64,000 nt of DNA from Pseudomonadota bacterium (GTDB lineage: Bacteria; Pseudomonadota; Gammaproteobacteria; Pseudomonadales; Pseudomonadaceae). Shown in pieces: positions 15,087 through 23,359 of the stretch. The notes beneath the pieces were generated by a model. That model worked only from the letters and a program-made list of their open reading frames with translations, did no database searches and was not told the origin of the DNA. The translations under genes and the position numbers were made by a program. Every line of letters starts with the position of its first letter. The first letter of the stretch is position 1. The stretch is taken from assembly GCA_023431055.1 (NCBI GenBank), contig JAEYXX010000001.1, positions 1 through 64,000 of the forward strand, written 5' to 3'.

Positions 15087-16253
15087 ATGAATCCTGATAC
15101 TCCGCTGCAATTGCTGGGCGGCCTCACAGCCCGTGAATTTTTGCGCGACTACTGGCAGAAAAAACCGCTACTGGTGCGCCAGGCCATTCCTGACTTCGAA
15201 AGCCCGATCAGCCCGGATGAACTGGCCGGCCTGGCGCTGGAAGAAGAAGTCGAGTCGCGCCTGGTGATCGAGCATGGCGAGCGCCCCTGGGAACTGCAGC
15301 GTGGCCCGTTCAACGAAGACACCTTCCAGGATCTGCCCGAGCGCGACTGGACCCTGCTGGTCCAGGCCGTCGATCAGTTCGTTCCGGAAGTGGCCGAACT
15401 GCTGGAGGACTTCAAGTTCCTGCCCAAGTGGCGCATCGACGACCTGATGATCAGCTTCGCCGCACCCGGGGGCGGCGTCGGCCCTCATTTTGACAATTAC
15501 GACGTATTCCTGCTGCAGGCTCACGGCCATCGCCGCTGGCAGATCGGCCAGATGTGCGATTCCGACAGCCCGCTGCTCCCCCACGCCGATCTGAAGATCC
15601 TGGCCGAATTCGAACCAACTGATGAGTGGGTACTGGAACCCGGCGACATGCTCTATCTGCCGCCGCGCCTGGCCCACAACGGCATTGCCGAGGATGATTG
15701 CATGACTTATTCCGTGGGCTTCCGCGCACCGAGCGCCGCCGAAGTGCTGACCCATTTCACCGATTTCCTCGGCCAGTTCCTGCCCGACGAAGAACGCTAC
15801 AGCGATGCCGACATCCAGCCAAGCGAGGATCCCAACCAGATCCAGCGCGACGCTCTGGAGCGCCTCAAGGCCCTGCTCAACGAACACATGAGCGACGAGC
15901 GCCTGCTGATGACCTGGTTCGGCCAGTTCATGACCGAGCCCAAGTACCCGGAACTGGTTGCCGGCATCGAAATCGAGGAGGAAGATTTCCTCGGTGCTCT
16001 GGAAGACGGCGCGATCCTCATCCGCAACCCCAGCGCGCGCATGGCCTGGTCGGAAGTCGGTGAAGATCTGGTGCTGTTCGCCAGCGGCCAGAGCCGTCTG
16101 GTTTCGATCAGCCTGTGCGAGCTGCTGAAGCTGATCTGCAGCGCAGATGCGTTACATGTGGAAAACCTCGGCGTCTGGCTGGCCGATGACGAGGGGCGTA
16201 CCCTACTGTGGGAACTGGTCAAACAAGGCAGCCTGGGATTTGCCGATGAGTGA
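15087..16253 (+). CDS. roxA: Ribosomal protein L16 arginine hydroxylase (RoxA/YcfD type)
   Basis: JmjC/cupin 2-oxoglutarate, Fe(II)-dependent oxygenase. E. coli YcfD hydroxylates an arginine of L16. The 388-residue protein has the iron triad HxD in PHFDNYD (His134, Asp136) and a distal histidine in RLAHNGIAE (His197), within a cupin core at about 90-215. A C-terminal helical dimerisation and winged-helix part follows. It overlaps the next gene by 8 bases. The specific substrate is inferred from family and length. Confidence 0.88.
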   Translation: MNPDTPLQLLGGLTAREFLRDYWQKKPLLVRQAIPDFESPISPDELAGLALEEEVESRLVIEHGERPWELQRGPFNEDTFQDLPERDWTLLVQAVDQFVPEVAELLEDFKFLPKWRIDDLMISFAAPGGGVGPHFDNYDVFLLQAHGHRRWQIGQMCDSDSPLLPHADLKILAEFEPTDEWVLEPGDMLYLPPRLAHNGIAEDDCMTYSVGFRAPSAAEVLTHFTDFLGQFLPDEERYSDADIQPSEDPNQIQRDALERLKALLNEHMSDERLLMTWFGQFMTEPKYPELVAGIEIEEEDFLGALEDGAILIRNPSARMAWSEVGEDLVLFASGQSRLVSISLCELLKLICSADALHVENLGVWLADDEGRTLLWELVKQGSLGFADE

Positions 16254-16671
16254 GATCTCCGTCCGAGTCGCGGACTGGCATAAGGACAATGCCGAGCTGC
16301 GCCGCATCCGCGACAGCGTATTCGTCGCCGAGCAATCGGTACCACCGGAGCTGGAATGGGACGCCGAGGATACTGATGCCGTGCACTTTCTCGCCGAAGA
16401 AGGTGACTATCCGGTCGGCACCGCACGCCTGCTGCCCGACGGCCATATCGGCCGCGTCTCGGTGCTCAAGGACTGGCGCGGCCTCAAGGTTGGCGAAAAG
16501 CTGATGCAGGCGGTGATCGCCGAAGCGGAAAAACGCGGCCTGCATCAGCAAATGCTCACCGCTCAGGTGCACGCCACGCCGTTCTATGAAAGGCTAGGCT
16601 TCAGGATTGTCAGCGACGAGTACCTCGACGCCGGCATACCGCACGTGGATATGGTGCGCACCAGCCAGTAG
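16246..16671 (+). CDS. GNAT-family N-acetyltransferase
   Basis: A 141-residue GNAT protein starting MSEISVRVADWHKD; the in-frame ATG upstream at 16147 lies well inside roxA and is rejected. The acetyl-CoA pyrophosphate loop is VSVLKDWRGLKVGEKLM (about residues 67-83, core RGLKVG), followed by VHATPFYERLGF, the C-terminal GNAT motif. It overlaps roxA by 8 bases, so translational coupling is likely. The partner protein 8 bases downstream is a PLD-like protein. The substrate cannot be inferred. Confidence 0.85.
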   Translation: MSEISVRVADWHKDNAELRRIRDSVFVAEQSVPPELEWDAEDTDAVHFLAEEGDYPVGTARLLPDGHIGRVSVLKDWRGLKVGEKLMQAVIAEAEKRGLHQQMLTAQVHATPFYERLGFRIVSDEYLDAGIPHVDMVRTSQ

Positions 16672-16679
16672 AGACCGAA

Positions 16680-17321
16680 ATGAACGACAAAGACGCCCCG
16701 GTCGAACCGATCGATACGCCAGAATCCATCGAGCTGGCTGCCATCGAATTCGAGTCGCCGGGGCGTTTTGCCGTGCACAACCCGCAGTCCGTCACGCCGG
16801 ATGCGGCGCAGTGGGAGCCGGCGCCCTTCATCCTTGGTCAGCACCAGGACCTGCAGCGTTTCAGCCAGCCGCAGGAGGCGCGTGCTCACGTTCTGGCATT
16901 GATCCAGCAAGCCCAACGCAGCCTGTGCCTGTACAGCGATGACCTGGAGCTCTGGCTCTATCACCACAGCAGTGTGCAGCAGGCCTGCACCCGCTTCCTG
17001 CTGAGCAGCCCGCGGGCGCGTCTGCGCATCCTGTTGCGCGACCCGACCCGTGCCGTGAAGGAGGGTCATCGGCTACTCAGCCTGTCTCGCCGCTTGTCGT
17101 CGAATCTGCATATCCGCAAACTCAACCCGGACTATGCCAGCGAGGAACTGGCCTTCCTGATCGCCGATGACCGAGGCCTGTTCCTGCGCCCGGAACTCGA
17201 TCAACAATCCGGCTACACCCTTTACAACGACCCTGCGCGCGTTCGTCAGCGCCAGGCCCAGTTCGACCAGGCCTGGGATACCAGCATCACCGATCCCGAT
17301 CTGCGGAGCTTTCTGCTATGA
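16680..17321 (+). CDS. PLD-like domain protein, function unknown
   Basis: A 213-residue protein with no signal peptide and no membrane segment. The N-terminal 55 residues are acidic and probably flexible. A phospholipase D-like fold is suggested by LIQQAQRSLCLYSDDLELWLY (near 80-100), an RARLRILLRDP strand, and a short basic RLLSLSRRL stretch, but the catalytic HKD motif is absent, so it is likely not a phosphodiesterase. It lies between the GNAT gene (8 bases) and the secretin-domain gene (4-base overlap), so all three look like one operon with roxA. Older annotation by neighbour calls it histone acetyltransferase-like, which I see no basis for. Confidence 0.6.
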   Translation: MNDKDAPVEPIDTPESIELAAIEFESPGRFAVHNPQSVTPDAAQWEPAPFILGQHQDLQRFSQPQEARAHVLALIQQAQRSLCLYSDDLELWLYHHSSVQQACTRFLLSSPRARLRILLRDPTRAVKEGHRLLSLSRRLSSNLHIRKLNPDYASEELAFLIADDRGLFLRPELDQQSGYTLYNDPARVRQRQAQFDQAWDTSITDPDLRSFLL

Positions 17322-18127
17322 CCCTGCGCACCCTGTTCGCCGCCCTGCTTCTGAGCCTTTGCCTGCCGCTGCAGGCGGCCACCGAGGTAATTCCGCTGAA
17401 CTACCGTACCGCTGATGAAGTGATGGGTGTTGTGCAGTCGATGCTCGGCAACGAGGGCAAGGTCAGCGCCTATGGCAACCAACTGATCGTCAATGCGTCA
17501 CCGGCCAAGATCGGTGAAGTACGTGTGTTGTTGCAGCAACTCGACACCCGCCCGCGTCGCCTGCTGATCACCGTGGAAAGTGCCGACAGCAATTATCAGA
17601 ACGACCGCGGCTACCGCGTCGACGGTACCCTGAGTTCCGGCAATGCCGAAGTGCAGGTCGGCCGCGGCGAAGTGAACGGTCGCGACCAGGTACGCATCAT
17701 CCGCCGCAGCACCGACAGCCGTGGCGGCGGCACCCAGCAGGTACAGACTACCGAGGGCTACCCGGCGCTGATCCAGGTGGGCCAGAGCGTGCCGCTGACC
17801 ACCACCAGTACCGGCCCTTACGGCCAGGTTTACCAGGACACCCAGTACCGCGACGTGACCCGCGGCTTTTACGTGACCGCCAGCCTCACTGGCGAGCTGG
17901 TGCACGTTTCCATCAGCAGCCAGCGTGACCGCATGAATGACCACCGCCCCGGGGTGGTCGATGTGCAGAGCACCGACACGCGCGTCAGCGGGCGTCTGGG
18001 TGAATGGATCACACTCGGCGGCGTCAGCGAGGAAACCAGTTCCAGCGGTCGCGATGTGCTGCGCAGACACACCACCCAGGGCCGTGAAGACATGTCGCTG
18101 CGCCTGAAGGTCGAGGCCCTCGACTGA
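17318..18127 (+). CDS. Secreted protein with secretin N-domain (NolW-like)
   Basis: A 269-residue exported protein. The signal peptide covers residues 1-20 (LLSLCLPLQA, cleavage before ATEV). Residues 21-80 (EVIPLNYRTADEVMGVVQSML, then VSAYGNQLIVNASPAKIGEV and LLQQLDTRPRRLLITVE) match the short N-domain repeat of type II/III secretins. The rest contains a ladder of beta strands and QVGQSVPLTTTS, as in the start of a secretin domain, but it is far too short for a pore. It overlaps the PLD-like gene by 4 bases. It is more likely a periplasmic accessory protein than a secretin. Confidence 0.7.
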   Translation: MTLRTLFAALLLSLCLPLQAATEVIPLNYRTADEVMGVVQSMLGNEGKVSAYGNQLIVNASPAKIGEVRVLLQQLDTRPRRLLITVESADSNYQNDRGYRVDGTLSSGNAEVQVGRGEVNGRDQVRIIRRSTDSRGGGTQQVQTTEGYPALIQVGQSVPLTTTSTGPYGQVYQDTQYRDVTRGFYVTASLTGELVHVSISSQRDRMNDHRPGVVDVQSTDTRVSGRLGEWITLGGVSEETSSSGRDVLRRHTTQGREDMSLRLKVEALD

Positions 18128-18186
18128 GGCCCACGACCAAAGTCGAATACTCACCAGCCGCAAGTAGCATGGACAAGTCGCGCCAC

Positions 18187-18227
18187 GCCTGAAAGCCCTG
18201 AGACGCCCGCCTCATGGGCTTCCAGGC
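18187..18227 (+). terminator. Candidate terminator hairpin of the roxA operon
   Basis: An imperfect stem of about 15 bp (18187-18202 with 18211-18227, one mismatch and one bulge, 8-base loop) lies 60 bases after the last gene of the operon. No T-run follows, so it may be a weak terminator or an RNA-end hairpin. Confidence 0.4.
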
Positions 18228-18253
18228 ATGACCAGCCGGTCGCTAAATGAATA

Positions 18254-18279
18254 TGTAGTAGTTTGAAAAAACCACTACA
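18254..18279. promoter_or_regulatory. Inverted repeat operator before aceA, RccR-like
   Basis: TGTAGT and ACTACA form a perfect 6+6 dyad separated by 14 bases, with further partial symmetry inward (GTTT/AAAC). It ends 6 bases upstream of the -35 hexamer of the candidate aceA promoter. RccR, a RpiR-family regulator of glyoxylate-shunt genes including aceA in Pseudomonas, binds dyads of this kind as I remember them, so RccR is the leading candidate. That assignment is inference. Confidence 0.5.
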
Positions 18280-18285
18280 AAACGT

Positions 18286-18314
18286 TTGACGAAGCATTTC
18301 CCCAGAGGCATGAT
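18286..18314 (+). promoter_or_regulatory. Candidate sigma-70 promoter of aceA
   Basis: TTGACG (18286-18291), a 17-base spacer, then CATGAT (18309-18314). This is a good -35/-10 pair with optimal spacing directly after the TGTAGT dyad. It would give a leader of about 365 nt before the aceA ATG. Confidence 0.5.
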
Positions 18315-18320
18315 GGCCTC

Positions 18321-18687
18321 GCTCCCGCTAGCCAGGGGTCCTGAAAAGGATCTCCAGATCGTTCACGAAGTACTTCGTAACGGTCCGTGTCCCAACAGCC
18401 CACAAGGCCGTACGACGAGGTTGCGACTGGAACGAAGTTGTCCTGAGGGACGGGGAAGCGTTTAGCGTCAGACAGAGCGAAAGATGCAGCAGGTGCCCAA
18501 GGTTTCCACGAGCCGGCCGGCCCAGCAACGCTAATCGAACTGTTCGCCACATCCCCCCTCCTCGCGGTCAATCCTCGCCCCAGCCGTTTTCTCGCCGTCA
18601 TGCGGAAGCCTCCCGCAGCCACTGCATCCGTGCACGCATTGCGAGGGTAGTCGGTGCTCAACCAACACATTTTTTGAAGGATTGACC
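18321..18687 (+). other. Long structured aceA leader (or sRNA gene)
   Basis: A 367-base stretch without a credible gene. A strong stem lies at 18357-18385 (GATCGTT/AACGGTC plus ACGAAG/CTTCGT, one bulged C), preceded by a GAAA-loop hairpin near 18338-18353 and followed by a GTCC-TGAG-GGAC hairpin near 18436. A T-run at 18670-18674 lies just before the aceA Shine-Dalgarno. I see no known riboswitch class. Confidence 0.35.
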
Positions 18688-20283
18688 ATGTCCGCATATC
18701 AAAACGACATCAAGGCTGTAGCCGCTCTGAAAGAGAAGTTCGGCAGCAGCTGGAGCGCTATCAACCCCGAGTCCGTCGCCCGTATGCGCGCTCAGAACCG
18801 CTTCAAGACCGGTCTGGAAATCGCTCAGTACACCGCTGACATCATGCGCAAGGACATGGAAGAGTACGACGCCGACTCCTCCCTCTACACCCAGTCCCTG
18901 GGCTGCTGGCACGGCTTCATCGGTCAGCAGAAGCTGATCTCGATCAAGAAGCACCTGAAGACCACCAACAAGAAGTACCTGTACCTGTCCGGCTGGATGG
19001 TTGCCGCCCTGCGCTCCGACTTCGGCCCGCTGCCGGACCAGTCGATGCACGAAAAGACCGCCGTCTCCGACCTGATCGAAGAGCTGTACACCTTCCTGCG
19101 TCAGGCCGACAGCCGCGAGCTGGATTTGCTGTTCACCGCGCTGGATGCCGCTCGCGAAGCCGGCGACCAGGCCAAGGCCGCCGAGATCCAGAACCAGATC
19201 GACAACTTCGAGACCCACATCGTCCCGATCATCGCCGATATCGACGCCGGCTTCGGCAACCCGGAAGCCACCTACCTGCTGGCCAAGCGCATGATCGAAG
19301 CCGGTGCCTGCTGCATCCAGATCGAGAACCAGGTTTCCGACGAGAAGCAGTGCGGCCACCAGGACGGTAAAGTGACCGTTCCGCACGCCGACTTCCTCGC
19401 CAAGATCGCTGCCGTTCGCTACGCCTTCCTCGAACTGGGCATCGACAACGGCGTGATCGTCGCCCGTACCGACTCCCTGGGCGCCGGCCTGACCAAGCAG
19501 ATCGCCGTGACCAACAAGCCGGGCGACCTGGGCGACCTGTACAACAGCTTCCTGGATTGCGAAGAAATCTCCGAAGCCGAACTGGGCAACGGCGACGTCG
19601 TGATCAAGCGCGAAGGCAAACTGCTGCGCCCGAAGCGTCTGCCGTCCAACCTGTTCCAGTTCCGCGCTGGCACCGGCGAAGACCGCTGCGTACTGGACTG
19701 CATCACCAGCCTGCAGAACGGCGCCGACCTGCTGTGGATCGAGACCGAGAAGCCGCACGTTGGCCAGATCAAGGGCATGGTTGACCGCATCCGTGAAGTC
19801 ATCCCGAACGCCAAGCTGGTCTACAACAACAGCCCGTCCTTCAACTGGACCCTGAACTTCCGTCAGCAGGTGTTCGACGCCATGGTTGCCGAAGGCAAGG
19901 ACGTGTCCGCCTACGACCGCGCCAAGCTGATGAGCGTGGAGTACGACGAGACCGAACTGGCCAAGCTGGCTGACGAGAAGATCCGTACCTTCCAGCGCGA
20001 CGGTTCGGCCCACGCCGGCATCTTCCACCACCTGATCACCCTGCCGACCTACCACACCGCGGCCCTGTCCACCGACAACCTGGCCAAGGGCTACTTCGCC
20101 GACCAGGGCATGCTGGCCTACGTCAAGGGCGTGCAGCGTCAGGAAATCCGTCAGGGCATCGCCTGCGTCAAGCACCAGAACATGGCTGGCTCCGACATCG
20201 GCGACAACCACAAGGAGTACTTCGCTGGCGAAGCTGCTCTGAAAGCTAGCGGTAAAGACAACACCATGAACCAGTTCCACTAA
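18688..20283 (+). CDS. aceA: Isocitrate lyase
   Basis: Splits isocitrate into glyoxylate and succinate, opening the glyoxylate shunt. The 531-residue protein is of the longer Pseudomonas subfamily. The catalytic cysteine lies in the motif KQCGH (residues 220-224, Cys222). Substrate and metal segments IADIDAGFGNPEATY and QIENQVSDEKQ are present. The start is the ATG at 18688 after GAAGG; a TTG six bases upstream is less likely. Regulation appears to act through the dyad and long leader upstream. Competing enzymes icd and idh are 11 kb upstream. Confidence 0.97.
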   Translation: MSAYQNDIKAVAALKEKFGSSWSAINPESVARMRAQNRFKTGLEIAQYTADIMRKDMEEYDADSSLYTQSLGCWHGFIGQQKLISIKKHLKTTNKKYLYLSGWMVAALRSDFGPLPDQSMHEKTAVSDLIEELYTFLRQADSRELDLLFTALDAAREAGDQAKAAEIQNQIDNFETHIVPIIADIDAGFGNPEATYLLAKRMIEAGACCIQIENQVSDEKQCGHQDGKVTVPHADFLAKIAAVRYAFLELGIDNGVIVARTDSLGAGLTKQIAVTNKPGDLGDLYNSFLDCEEISEAELGNGDVVIKREGKLLRPKRLPSNLFQFRAGTGEDRCVLDCITSLQNGADLLWIETEKPHVGQIKGMVDRIREVIPNAKLVYNNSPSFNWTLNFRQQVFDAMVAEGKDVSAYDRAKLMSVEYDETELAKLADEKIRTFQRDGSAHAGIFHHLITLPTYHTAALSTDNLAKGYFADQGMLAYVKGVQRQEIRQGIACVKHQNMAGSDIGDNHKEYFAGEAALKASGKDNTMNQFH

Positions 20284-20294
20284 GAACGGTTCCC

Positions 20295-20362
20295 CTGCTG
20301 CGGACCACGCATCCGCAGCAGCCTGTTTGCCTAATCCGCCCCGGCTCTGCCGGGGCTTTTTT
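20295..20362 (+). terminator. Double terminator after aceA
   Basis: Two hairpins in series: CTGCTGCGGA with its complement (20295-20321), then GCCCCGGC-TCT-GCCGGGGC (20338-20356) followed by six T residues. The second is a textbook intrinsic terminator; the first may protect the mRNA end. Confidence 0.88.
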
Positions 20363-20478
20363 ATGTCTGGCGACAGGTGCGCCATGCATGGCCATTCCAG
20401 GCTGCGCGGCCGCGCACCAGCCGAAGAAGCGGCACCCAACCGCCCCTCCAAGCAGTTTTGTGCAACAGCGCACAGCCG

Positions 20479-20496
20479 CTGTCACTATTCCGTCGT
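20479..20496 (+). promoter_or_regulatory. Candidate Pho box before phoX
   Basis: CTGTCAC-TATT-CCGTCGT fits the 7-4-7 PhoB site layout (CTGTCAT-N4-CTGTCAT) at 11 of 14 repeat positions. It lies 53 bases upstream of the phoX start. It predicts induction by phosphate limitation. Confidence 0.5.
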
Positions 20497-20548
20497 TTTC
20501 CTTGGTTAGCGTCATGGCTCCGTCGATCAGCCTAACCAGGAGCCCTCC

Positions 20549-22552
20549 GTGCGCAATCAACAAGAGCAAGACGTGCTATTCGGCAATGGTGATGAACCGC
20601 TCAGCAACACCTCCGCCAACCCCCATATCAATGACCTTATCGAAGCTGGCCTGAGCCGTCGCCAGGTCGTCGCCGGCGGCGCCGCGCTGGGCGTCATGGG
20701 TTTTCTCGGCGTGGCCATGCCCGGTACCGCCGAAGCCGCCGGCAACCCGCTCAAGGACCTGCTCGAGCGCCTGAAAAAGCGCAGCAAGCGTCTGCCGTTC
20801 AATCCGGTAGCGGTCACGCGCGCCGATACCATCACTGTGCCGGCCGGCTACAAGGCCACCACCTTCATCCCCTGGGGCACGCCGATTCGCGGCAGCTTCC
20901 CGGCCTTCCTGGAGAACGCCGGCAACAACGCCGCCGATCAGGCCGACCAGATCGGCATGCACCATGACGGCATGCACTTCTTCCCCATCGACGGCCAGCG
21001 CGGCGGCGGGCACAAGAGCGACCATGGTCTGCTGGTACTCAACCACGAGTACATCGACGCGCCGCTGCTGCATCCCAACGGCCCCACCCTGGTCGGCGGC
21101 AAGCGCAGCAGCGCCGATGAGGTTCGCAAGGAAATCAACGCCCACGGGGTTTCCGTGGTGGAAGTGCGCCGTGTACGTGGCCAATGGGAGGTGCTGCCCA
21201 GCGCGCGCAACCGCCGCATCACCGGCGCCACGCCGATGCAGATCAGCGGCCCGGTACGCGGTCACGCCCTACTCCAGACTCGCTACAGCCCCGATGGTAC
21301 CGCCACTCGTGGCACGCTGAACAACTGCGCCAACGGCTTCACGCCATGGGGCACCTACCTGACCTGCGAGGAGAACTGGGCGGGCTACTTCGCCAGCGGC
21401 GATGCCGAACGCCCGCGTGAAATGACCCGTTACGGTGTCGGCAGCGCCAGCCGCTACGGCTGGGATCACCTGGCCGGCGACGAATTCCAGCGCTTCAATG
21501 CCACCCGCCTGGCCGCCGACGCCACCGGCGACTACCGCAACGAGCCGAATCACTTCGGTTGGATCGTCGAGATCGATCCCTTCGCGCCGGAGTCCACGCC
21601 GGTCAAGCGCACCGCACTGGGTCGTTTCGCCCACGAGGGCCTGGTGTTCGCCCCGGTCAAGCCGGGCCGTCCGGTGGTCTGCTATTCCGGCGACGACTCG
21701 CAGAACGAGTACATCTACAAGTTCGTCAGCCGCGGCAAGTACGTACCGGGCCGCAGCAACGGCAGCCTGCTCGATGACGGTACGCTCTACGTGGCGCGCT
21801 TCAAGGCCAATGGCAAGGGTGAGTGGCTGGCCCTGGACCTCAAGGACAAGACCTTCCAGGCGGCCTGCAAGGCTGCCGGGGTCAGCTTCGCCGACCAGGG
21901 CGAGGTGCTGATCAACACCCGTCTGGCTGCCGATATCGTCGGCGCCACCAAGATGGATCGGCCGGAATGGGGCGCGGTGAACCCGAACAACGGCGACGTC
22001 TACTTCACCCTCACCAACAACAGCTCGCGCACCGTTGTAGACGCGGCCAACCCGCGCCCTGCCAACGCCTACGGCCACATCATCCGCTGGCGTGAGCAGA
22101 GCCGCGACTATGCTGGTCGTGAGTTCGTCTGGAGCCTGTTCCTGCTGGCCGGCCCGGAAAGTGACAGCATCGACCCCAACGGCAAACCGCTGACCGCCGA
22201 CAACCGCCTGGCCAGCCCGGATGGCCTGTGGTTCGACGATGAAGGCCGGCTGTGGATCCAGACCGACATGAGCGGCAGCCAGCTCGCCAGCGGCCCGTTC
22301 GGCAACAACCAGATGCTGGTAGCCGAACCGACCACCGGCGAGATGAAGCGTTTTCTGGTCGGCCCCGTGGGCTGCGAAGTCACCGGCATTACCGCCACGC
22401 CGGACTTCCGCACGCTGTTCGTCAACATCCAGCACCCGGGTGAAGGCTCGACCCCGACCGATTTTCGCAGCACCTGGCCGGACGGCCCCGGCCGCCGCCC
22501 GCGCTCGGCCACCGTGATCGTCACCCGCGAAGACGGCAAGCCGCTGTTCTGA
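20549..22552 (+). CDS. phoX: PhoX-family alkaline phosphatase, Tat-exported
   Basis: Calcium/iron-dependent phosphomonoesterase family, unrelated to PhoA. The 667-residue protein carries a twin-arginine signal: SRRQVV at 36-41, a hydrophobic GGAALGVMGFLGVAM core, and a likely AEA cleavage site near residue 63. The body has the PhoX features HDGMHFFPI, LVLNHEYID, FTPWGTYLTCEENW and SPDGLWFDDEGRLWIQTDMSG. The start is GTG at 20549, with AGGAG at the right distance; the next in-frame ATG would lose the Tat region. A candidate Pho box precedes it, consistent with a phosphate-starvation role. Family DUF839 members are sometimes annotated only as such. Confidence 0.9.
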   Translation: MRNQQEQDVLFGNGDEPLSNTSANPHINDLIEAGLSRRQVVAGGAALGVMGFLGVAMPGTAEAAGNPLKDLLERLKKRSKRLPFNPVAVTRADTITVPAGYKATTFIPWGTPIRGSFPAFLENAGNNAADQADQIGMHHDGMHFFPIDGQRGGGHKSDHGLLVLNHEYIDAPLLHPNGPTLVGGKRSSADEVRKEINAHGVSVVEVRRVRGQWEVLPSARNRRITGATPMQISGPVRGHALLQTRYSPDGTATRGTLNNCANGFTPWGTYLTCEENWAGYFASGDAERPREMTRYGVGSASRYGWDHLAGDEFQRFNATRLAADATGDYRNEPNHFGWIVEIDPFAPESTPVKRTALGRFAHEGLVFAPVKPGRPVVCYSGDDSQNEYIYKFVSRGKYVPGRSNGSLLDDGTLYVARFKANGKGEWLALDLKDKTFQAACKAAGVSFADQGEVLINTRLAADIVGATKMDRPEWGAVNPNNGDVYFTLTNNSSRTVVDAANPRPANAYGHIIRWREQSRDYAGREFVWSLFLLAGPESDSIDPNGKPLTADNRLASPDGLWFDDEGRLWIQTDMSGSQLASGPFGNNQMLVAEPTTGEMKRFLVGPVGCEVTGITATPDFRTLFVNIQHPGEGSTPTDFRSTWPDGPGRRPRSATVIVTREDGKPLF

Positions 22553-22560
22553 CCCGCCAG

Positions 22561-22584
22561 CCCTCTCTCGCGTGCGAGAGAGGG
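22561..22584 (+). terminator. Hairpin after phoX
   Basis: An 11-bp perfect inverted repeat (CCCTCTCTCGC and its complement) 8 bases after the stop. No T-run follows, so termination may be partial and the next gene could be read through. Confidence 0.4.
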
Positions 22585-22662
22585 CCCCATTCGATACGCG
22601 GACAGGCAGGGCTCCGCGGCGGCTTCTATGCTGCAAGGCATCATCCCGCGCAAGGACCGCCC

Positions 22663-23319
22663 ATGCCCCGCTCCGCCCTGCTGTTCGGTTGCTGCGTTCT
22701 GGCTGGCTGTGCAGCACTCACCTGGTACTGGCAACGCCCCGGTGCAGATGAATCCGTCAGTTCTCAGCCGGAACAACAGCCGACGCTTTCCGTAGAGCCA
22801 GGAAGCGCCCCGCCCGCCTCGGCCGACCTCAGCCGCGAGCAGCGACAGCTGCTGGCAAGTCCGGAGGTCGCGCAACAAGCGCGGCGCCTGGATTTTCATC
22901 AGCGCTATCGAGGCTTTATCGAGCACGCCAAGACGCTCGCCCGCAGCGACCGCGAAGCACAGGCGCAGGAGTTGAGTCAGGGCATCGACGCCATGGAAAG
23001 CCGAGGCGAATTGGCACTGAGCGAAGCACTGCTGCTGCAGATCGCCCTGATCAAGGCCGTCAGCACTGACGAAAATGAACAGAAGAGACGCGCCCAAGCG
23101 TTGATCAGCCGTTATCAGACCATCAGCGCCGAACGCGAAGCCAGACTGGCGCAACGGCCCGATCCAAACTTCGCACGCTACAAGGCCGAGGAGAAACGCA
23201 TCGTCGAGGAAGTACTCGCCCTGCAGAACATTCCCGACGGGCTCACTCGCGACCAGTACCTCAGGCAACGCCTCCAGGAGGCACGCGAGCGCAATTATCG
23301 GCAAGATCCGGACAGCTGA
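22663..23319 (+). CDS. Predicted lipoprotein, helical, function unknown
   Basis: A 218-residue protein with an N-terminal hydrophobic stretch and a lipobox LAGC (cysteine 16), so probably a lipoprotein. Residues 25-55 are Ser/Pro/Gln-rich and linker-like. From residue 58 on it is almost entirely charged helix (EQRQLLASPEVAQQARRLDF, EKRIVEEVLALQNIP), ending polar. The general build (N-anchor, linker, helical body) recalls steric chaperones of secreted lipases and phospholipases such as LifO and PlcR, but the length and motifs do not match LifO and I cannot assign it. It lies 111 bases after phoX and faces the hydrolase gene at 23360. Confidence 0.6.
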   Translation: MPRSALLFGCCVLAGCAALTWYWQRPGADESVSSQPEQQPTLSVEPGSAPPASADLSREQRQLLASPEVAQQARRLDFHQRYRGFIEHAKTLARSDREAQAQELSQGIDAMESRGELALSEALLLQIALIKAVSTDENEQKRRAQALISRYQTISAEREARLAQRPDPNFARYKAEEKRIVEEVLALQNIPDGLTRDQYLRQRLQEARERNYRQDPDS

Positions 23320-23359
23320 ACGCTGCAGCGAAACTGCTCGCTACAGCGCCGGCTGCTAA

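Noticed and set aside
18275-18697. 140-codon minus-strand frame upstream of aceA
   Set aside because: No Shine-Dalgarno, no recognisable domain, and it overlaps the aceA promoter and leader. It is treated as non-coding.
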